DNA of 64,000 nt from JAKACA01 sp049510975 (lineage in GTDB: Bacteria > Actinomycetota > Acidimicrobiia > Acidimicrobiales > Bog-793). The DNA lies in NCBI GenBank assembly GCA_049510975.1, contig JBEKYM010000009.1:1-64000 (forward strand), in the 5' to 3' direction. The position numbers and the translations under genes are program-made. This document shows, piece after piece, positions 59,156 through 64,000 of the stretch. Under the pieces are notes generated by a model that saw only the letters and a list, made by a program, of their open reading frames with translations, was not told the origin of the DNA and did not search any database. Positions within the stretch are counted from its first letter, which is position 1; each line of letters begins with the position of its first letter.

Positions 59156-60301
59156 ATGCGGGGCGTCCTGAGCTCGCGCCCGTCTCTTGTCGTGCTGTGT
59201 GCTGCCAACGACTGGGACGGACCCTGGTTCGCCGACCAGCAGTTCGCCGTGGCACTCTCCAAGCACGTCCCCGTCTTGTACGTGGACCCGGCAGTGTCCT
59301 TCCGATCGGGCGTGCCCAAGGGCTTTCTCGCTCGGCCGTGGGTGCGCGAGCTGGGGCCGGGGCTCACGCGGCTGAGCCCGGTGGGTCTTCCCGGGGGGCA
59401 GCGACCTGGAGCCGCCCTGGTGACGAGCGCCCTCGTCGCTCACCGCGTCCGTCAGACCGTCCGCGCCATGGGCACTCGTGTGGATGTCCTCGTCGACTGC
59501 TTCCCTCGCACCCCCGTGCTCGGCCGATGCGGTGAGCGTCGGAAGGTGTACTGGGCACAAGACGATTTCGGAGCGATGGCAGAGCTCGTCGGCGTCTCCC
59601 GCTCCCAGATGGAAGCGGGGGAGCGGCATCTCGCCCGGCGCGCCGATCTCGTGATGGCCGCCAACCCGCGGGTGGCCGAGCGGTGGTCGAAGTCGGGCGC
59701 GCGCACCGAGCTCATTCCCTTCGGCTGTGACCCGGCCGCTTTCGCTGCGGTGCCCGAACTGGTGCGAGCGCCCGACGTTCGTCTCGAGGGTCCGATTGCG
59801 GGTTTCGTCGGACACATCGGGGAGCGCATCGACCCTGCGATGATGCGAGCCGTCGCCGACGCCGGTGTGTCGTTGCTCCTCGTCGGTCCGAAGCACCCTC
59901 GTTTCGACATCGGATCCCTCGAAGGGTTCTTTGATCGAGCCAACGTGCAGTGGGTCGGTGCGCGGCGGTTCGAGGAGCTGCCGCCGTACTTGGCGGCAAT
60001 GGACGTCGGTCTCGTGCCCTACAACCACAGTGCCTTCAACGAGGCGAGCTTCCCGTTGAAGACGCTGGAGTATCTCGCCGCCGGCGTTCGTGTCGTGGCC
60101 ACCGACCTTCCCGCCATTGGCTGGCTCGACTGTCCGTTCGTGGAGGTCGCCGACACTCCGAGCAGCTATGGCGAAGCCGTGCTGCAGGCTCTTCAGGCGC
60201 CGAACGACCGGGCGACCCGCGCGAGCTTGCAGGCATTCGCGTCTCGTCACAGCTGGGACGCCCGCGCCGAGCAGTTCCTCGCAGTTCTCGAGACCGTCTA
60301 G
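59156..60301 (+). CDS. GT-B fold glycosyltransferase
   Basis: 381 residues from ATG 59156. The N-terminal domain starts LVVLCAANDWDGPWFADQQF and includes LVDCFPRTPVL; the C-terminal nucleotide domain has GFVGHIGERIDPAMM, LLVGPKH, WVGARRFEELPPYLAAMDVGLVPY and FPLKTLEYLAAGVRVVATDLPA, the E-x7-E type motif of GT4/GT1 enzymes. It transfers sugars from nucleotide donors in the cytoplasm. It is divergent from the wzz-wzy-GT2 operon with a 221-bp gap that shows no clear promoter. Confidence 0.9.
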   Translation: MRGVLSSRPSLVVLCAANDWDGPWFADQQFAVALSKHVPVLYVDPAVSFRSGVPKGFLARPWVRELGPGLTRLSPVGLPGGQRPGAALVTSALVAHRVRQTVRAMGTRVDVLVDCFPRTPVLGRCGERRKVYWAQDDFGAMAELVGVSRSQMEAGERHLARRADLVMAANPRVAERWSKSGARTELIPFGCDPAAFAAVPELVRAPDVRLEGPIAGFVGHIGERIDPAMMRAVADAGVSLLLVGPKHPRFDIGSLEGFFDRANVQWVGARRFEELPPYLAAMDVGLVPYNHSAFNEASFPLKTLEYLAAGVRVVATDLPAIGWLDCPFVEVADTPSSYGEAVLQALQAPNDRATRASLQAFASRHSWDARAEQFLAVLETV

Positions 60302-60373
60302 CGGGCGCCGAAGCCCTTGTTCGGTATTGCTCGTCGCGTCGCGTCACGGCAGGTCGGCCGGCTGGACGGTTGT

Positions 60374-63300
60374 TCAGCTCGAGGAGATCTGGACGTTGGA
60401 GACCGAGTGGATGTCGGTGGATTGGCCGGTGCCACCGGTGAAGCCGACGTAGAAGCTGGGTGGCAGCGTCACCGTCGTGCTGCACACTTCGAAACCGTTG
60501 ACCCAGACGCTGAGGGCGTTCTTGCGCACGATCACGCCGACGAGATTCGGCCCCGGGCGAAGTGAGGGGATCGAATCGCTTGACACCTGCCAGACGAGGT
60601 TGCCTTCGTCGTCGAGCCCGGTCACGACACCGATCGAGTTGTAGCTGTTGTCAGTCGTGGTCGCCCACGTCTGCAGGGCTACGGCCGTCCCCGTGATCCC
60701 GCCGTAGCCGAGCGAGCTCCCGGGTGCGCCAAGAGCCGTCGGGGTCGAGTCGGCCGCGTTGGCGAGCGTGAAGGTGAGGCCGTTGCCGCCGTTGCCGCCC
60801 GTCACGACGGCGTCGAAGCTGACGTCGACGTCCCTGGCGGTGAGGGGTGTGCTCCAAAACGCCGAGCCGGCGTCGGACGGAGCGTTCGGCGTGAGCTGCA
60901 GCGTCGAGCCGACCATGGAGGCGCTCCCGTTGAGGTCCCAGCCGGGCGCTGACGGTGCGGGCATGTTCGACCAGTTCACCCCCGTGCCGCTGATCTTGAC
61001 GGTTCTCGATCCCGTTCCGTCGTTGCCTTCGATCACCCATTTGGCGGTCTTTGCCGCAGCCTTGGTCGGTGTGAAGCGGACGGACTCGATGACGTCGGTG
61101 AACGGCGCGATGACAGTCCCCACCGGCAAGGTCGTGGCAGCAGAGAAGCCGCCCGACTTGGGTGGCTTCGACTCCGTGATCGTGAGCGGCAGCCCTCCGA
61201 CGTCCTCGACGCTGAAGCTTTCCAGTTCGCTCTGCCCGAGGGAGACCTGCTTGAAGGGCAGCGACAGCGTCGTGATGGCGATCTGCGCCGCCGGGGCGGC
61301 GCCTCCGACGAGGGGCACCTCGGCGTCACCGCCAGTCGTCGAGATGACGAGGTCGTCGTTGAAGATCTGGGTGAAATTGCCCGAGGTCGAAGGCGGGGTG
61401 AACTCGACCGTCAGGTTCTGCGTCGCCCCGGGGCCGATCTCGGCAGGCAGCTGTTCGACATCGAGGAGCGAGAACGGGTAGGAGTTGCCCGAGGCCGTGG
61501 CGATACCGGTGACCGTCTGAGTGACGTCAGTTTCGTTGGTGAAGCTCACGGGCAACGTCGTCGGCGATCCGTCGATGGCAACGGTCCCGAAGTCGAGCGC
61601 GGTCGGAGAGGTGTCGATGGGACTGCTCGGAGCCAGGCCGGACCCGTTGATGCCGAGCGAGACGGTGCCGGCCGTCGTCGTGACGGTGAGCGTGGCGCTC
61701 TGAACCCCGAGCAGTTCCGGATCGAACGTGATCGGGATGGTCAAGTCGCCGCCGGCCTGCAGTGTCGCCGGGAGCACCGGCTTGGACGTCCCGGCGGAGA
61801 AGGCACTCGGCGCTCCCGTCGTGGTGTTCTCAAGAGCGACGCTCTCCACGGTGACAGTGCCGCTTGCCGTCAGGGTGGCGGTGGCGGTCGACGTCGAGCC
61901 GAGCGAGGTCGCCGGTGCGATCACGCCGGGTCCGCTGAGCGGCGGAGCCGAGCTGCCGGCACCGAACGCCAGGATGACGCCGTTGCGGCTGCCGACGTAG
62001 ACCATTCCGTTCGCCGCCACGGGTGGGTTGAACTTCGAGGACGTGCCGATCGGGGCGCTCCACAGGGGTTGCAGCGTGTCGGGGTTGCCGGCGGTCGTCG
62101 GGACGGGCACCGCGCTGAAGGCATCGAGTTGGGCGTTTGCCCCGGCGCCGATATCTCCGCCCACCGGCACCTGGATCGCCCAGACGATGGCGCTCCCGTC
62201 CGTGGTGCCGTTCGAGGTGACGATGGGCGAGCTCGAGCCGAACGTGAAGTTCGGGACGTCGCCCACCCAGTTGAGCGTGACGTTCCCGTCGGTCAGGCCG
62301 CGCTGGTAGACGTCGAGCTCGCCGGAGCCTTCCTGCCCGTTCTGGCCGGGACTGCCCGTCGGGATGTAGATGTAGCCGCCGTCGCCGGGCCACACGACGG
62401 GGTGTGACCAGACGCCGCCCATGGGCCCGACCTCGTCGACGACGTCGTCGGTTCCTCCCGGCGGCGCCATGCCGCCGAGGTCGGCGTCGTTGAGCAGATA
62501 GACCTCGCCCTCCTTGCCGGCTTCGACGATGAGGTTCGGGTCACTCGCGGTGCCAAAACTCGACGGCAGCAACGTCGGCCCTCCCGAGGCGAGGTCGAGA
62601 TCGTCCTGATCGAGGGTGGGGGCGTTCTGCGGACAGAAATAGTCCGCCAGGCTCAAGATGCCCCCCGTTGTCGAGAGCTTGACGACGCAGTCGCCGAGGC
62701 CGTTGTTCGGGCCCGTTGGCTGCGGCACGCCGAGGCCTGGTCCCGGGACGGGGGAGTTGCCGTTGCCGGTGCTGAAGATGAGATCGCCGGAGCTGTCGAC
62801 GATCGGTCCGCTCGAGCCGCCCCAGATCCCGCCGCCGGAGGCGCCCGCGGTCTCGTCGGTCCACAGGTCCGTGAGGCCGCCCCCTTGCTCGCTCACACTG
62901 GCGACCCAGCCCTGCCACAGGCCGCTGTCGCAATGAGACCCGAAGGCGGCGAAGACCGAGCCGTTGGCGATGGCAAGTCCGGGGCGCTGCATCTGCTGCT
63001 CCGGGTTGAACGGTGTGGTGGGGTCATTGGAGGCAGACCCCTGGATTGCCACCGGGAACCCGGGCACCGGCTCTCCGTTGGTGACGTTGACCGCTTGCAT
63101 CCACCACGAAGCCGTGCCGTTCGCCTGGGCGATGTTCGTCACGAAGTACGCCGTTCCCGAGTCGGAGTCGACGACTGGCGTCCCGGTGATGCCGATCGTG
63201 GGGGTCAGATCCCCGCAGTCGATGGTGAGCGGGTTCCATGCCGTACCGAAGTTGTCGTGCCACTCGACCGCTCCCGTAGTCGGGTTGAGGCCGTAGGCGT

Positions 63301-63601
63301 CGTTCGTCTCGGTGACCACGAGGAGGACGCCGTCGGCGACGAGGGGCTGGGCGTAGATCTGGCCGTCCAGTTGCGTGGCGAACTGCTCGCCGAAGGTGGG
63401 GGAGCTCACGACCGATGGCGACAGGGCGGCTTCGTCCGAGTACCACCCGGAGCGGCCCTGGTCGGCGTCGGTGCCGATGGGTCCGAGCGACTGGGCGGAA
63501 GCGAGTCGCGGGCTGGCGGCTTGTTGCAGCCACGACAGCGCCGAGACGGCCAGGATGACACCGGCGAGCAGACGCAGTAGTCCCCTGAGATTGAATCGCA
63601 T
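60374..63601 (-). CDS. large secreted propeller/Ig-like/L-type-lectin protein
   Basis: 1075 residues from ATG 63601. A signal peptide (1-37, LLAGVILAVSALSWLQQAASPRLASA trimmed to its core) leads to a PQQ-like beta-propeller (about 40-570; QIYAQPLVADGVLLVVTE, GMVYVGSRNGVILAFG). Then come about three choice-of-anchor-D/HYDIN-type Ig-like domains (about 575-880; LDFGTVAIDGSPTTLPVSFTN and the like), and a C-terminal legume-lectin-like domain (about 885-1075; FDAVVTGGNGGNGLTFTLA, GYGGITGTAVALQTW). It is extracellular and probably binds glycans next to the exopolysaccharide genes. There is no sortase or other anchor. A -10-like TAAGAT is at 63658-63663. Confidence 0.85.
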   Translation of the reverse strand: MRFNLRGLLRLLAGVILAVSALSWLQQAASPRLASAQSLGPIGTDADQGRSGWYSDEAALSPSVVSSPTFGEQFATQLDGQIYAQPLVADGVLLVVTETNDAYGLNPTTGAVEWHDNFGTAWNPLTIDCGDLTPTIGITGTPVVDSDSGTAYFVTNIAQANGTASWWMQAVNVTNGEPVPGFPVAIQGSASNDPTTPFNPEQQMQRPGLAIANGSVFAAFGSHCDSGLWQGWVASVSEQGGGLTDLWTDETAGASGGGIWGGSSGPIVDSSGDLIFSTGNGNSPVPGPGLGVPQPTGPNNGLGDCVVKLSTTGGILSLADYFCPQNAPTLDQDDLDLASGGPTLLPSSFGTASDPNLIVEAGKEGEVYLLNDADLGGMAPPGGTDDVVDEVGPMGGVWSHPVVWPGDGGYIYIPTGSPGQNGQEGSGELDVYQRGLTDGNVTLNWVGDVPNFTFGSSSPIVTSNGTTDGSAIVWAIQVPVGGDIGAGANAQLDAFSAVPVPTTAGNPDTLQPLWSAPIGTSSKFNPPVAANGMVYVGSRNGVILAFGAGSSAPPLSGPGVIAPATSLGSTSTATATLTASGTVTVESVALENTTTGAPSAFSAGTSKPVLPATLQAGGDLTIPITFDPELLGVQSATLTVTTTAGTVSLGINGSGLAPSSPIDTSPTALDFGTVAIDGSPTTLPVSFTNETDVTQTVTGIATASGNSYPFSLLDVEQLPAEIGPGATQNLTVEFTPPSTSGNFTQIFNDDLVISTTGGDAEVPLVGGAAPAAQIAITTLSLPFKQVSLGQSELESFSVEDVGGLPLTITESKPPKSGGFSAATTLPVGTVIAPFTDVIESVRFTPTKAAAKTAKWVIEGNDGTGSRTVKISGTGVNWSNMPAPSAPGWDLNGSASMVGSTLQLTPNAPSDAGSAFWSTPLTARDVDVSFDAVVTGGNGGNGLTFTLANAADSTPTALGAPGSSLGYGGITGTAVALQTWATTTDNSYNSIGVVTGLDDEGNLVWQVSSDSIPSLRPGPNLVGVIVRKNALSVWVNGFEVCSTTVTLPPSFYVGFTGGTGQSTDIHSVSNVQISSS

Positions 63602-63743
63602 CGTCCCTCGCCCTCGCTCCGCCGACAGATTCGTTGCCTCGATTCCGAGGCGGCCACATCTTAAATCGTTCCGCCGTCCCGGCACCAAGCCGGGCGCCGA
63701 CTCGCCGGCGACCTCCCGATGGCGGTGATGGGTCTTCGTGCTC

Positions 63744-63793
63744 GTTCTGGGTGCACGCTGGGGACGCATGTGTCCTCAAGCTGCACCCAGAAC
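63744..63793. repeat. 12-bp-arm inverted repeat in intergenic DNA
   Basis: GTTCTGGGTGCA (63744-63755) pairs perfectly with TGCACCCAGAAC (63782-63793); GGGGAC and GTCCTC inside can extend the structure. It lies between the lectin gene start and the end of the next minus-strand gene. No T-tract is seen. Its left arm resembles that of the repeat at 28630. Confidence 0.65.
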
Positions 63794-63822
63794 CACCCCC
63801 GGGACGGCCTCAGGTCACCGAT

Positions 63823-64000
63823 TCAGGCGGGCGTCTCGAGACCGGGCGTCACCGGCGTCGTCACCGGCGTCGTCACTGGCGTCGTCACCGAAGGCACCCC
63901 GATGGCGGTGCCGTTGGCACCCGAATGGCTGGCGAGCGCCGCCGCGGGCGCCAACGACAGGACGAAGTCGTCGAGGAGCGAGATCGTCGCCTCTCTCTGG
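63823..64000 (-). CDS. C-terminal end of an unidentified protein (partial)
   Basis: Reading in from the right edge on the minus strand, one frame gives REATISLLDDFVLSLAPAA and ends in three VTTP units, a VTP and GLETPA before TGA (63823-63825). The VTTP units come from a 12-nt tandem repeat at about 63846-63890. The gene continues beyond the window, so the family cannot be named. Confidence 0.5.
   Translation of the reverse strand, partial: QREATISLLDDFVLSLAPAAALASHSGANGTAIGVPSVTTPVTTPVTTPVTPGLETPA

Overview
The window looks like chromosome of a high-GC actinobacterium, most likely of class Acidimicrobiia. Three things point there. Gene order from about 10.3 to 35.5 kb follows the actinobacterial core cluster: HAD phosphatase, nadK, recN, pyrG, NUDIX, xerD, scpA, scpB, rluB, aroH, tyrA, cmk, plsC, der. 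A protein carries GWWxASDGxWYxPEQHP repeats, which I associate with Acidimicrobiia. There are large secreted proteins made of SCPxxxFCxAVD repeats. The class is inference; the phylum is well supported. The left edge is the end of an rRNA operon (23S 3' end, 5S, terminator).

Layout: (1) 0.5-11.1 kb, housekeeping and metabolism: TPR protein, RCK potassium channel, YchF, class I aldolase, PhzF-like protein, the fused KorA/KorB 2-oxoacid:ferredoxin oxidoreductase, a DUF1015 protein and a HAD phosphatase. (2) 11.1-35.9 kb, the conserved information-processing and cell-cycle block described above, with an acyl-CoA ligase, trpS, a TetR/MFS pair, ispH, a DUF512 radical-SAM-like protein and a carboxyltransferase placed between its parts. 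In this block aroH is reduced to a 28-codon remnant, tyrA carries an internal deletion with a frameshift, and xerD lacks a standard start codon. (3) 36.8-40.6 kb, a compact redox module of two divergent transcripts: apbE plus a Ser/Thr-rich anchored protein on one strand, and a diheme b-type membrane protein, a NuoF-like flavoprotein and a [3Fe-4S]-type ferredoxin on the other. (4) 41.2-43.5 kb, an amino acid:carrier-protein ligase homologue next to an ATP-grasp ligase. (5) 43.6-50.4 kb, a Clp-N/HTH protein under two matched inverted repeats, tRNA-Pro(GGG), a DinB-like protein, a carboxymuconolactone-decarboxylase-like protein and a very large zinc-ribbon/cyclase/AAA/TPR signalling protein. 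(6) 50.5-64 kb, the cell surface: a 14-repeat secreted protein, a propeller-membrane protein, a small exopolysaccharide cluster (two glycosyltransferases, a Wzy-like polymerase/ligase and a Wzz-like chain-length protein) and a 1075-residue secreted propeller/Ig-like/lectin protein.

The clearest window-wide signal is promoter placement. At 17 or more first-of-operon genes a TANNNT -10 element sits 6-8 nt before the start codon, which implies widespread leaderless mRNAs and supports many of the start codons chosen here. Genes inside operons instead overlap by ATGA or GTGA. Coordinates and motifs were read by eye; family assignments rest on recognised motifs, not on database searches.
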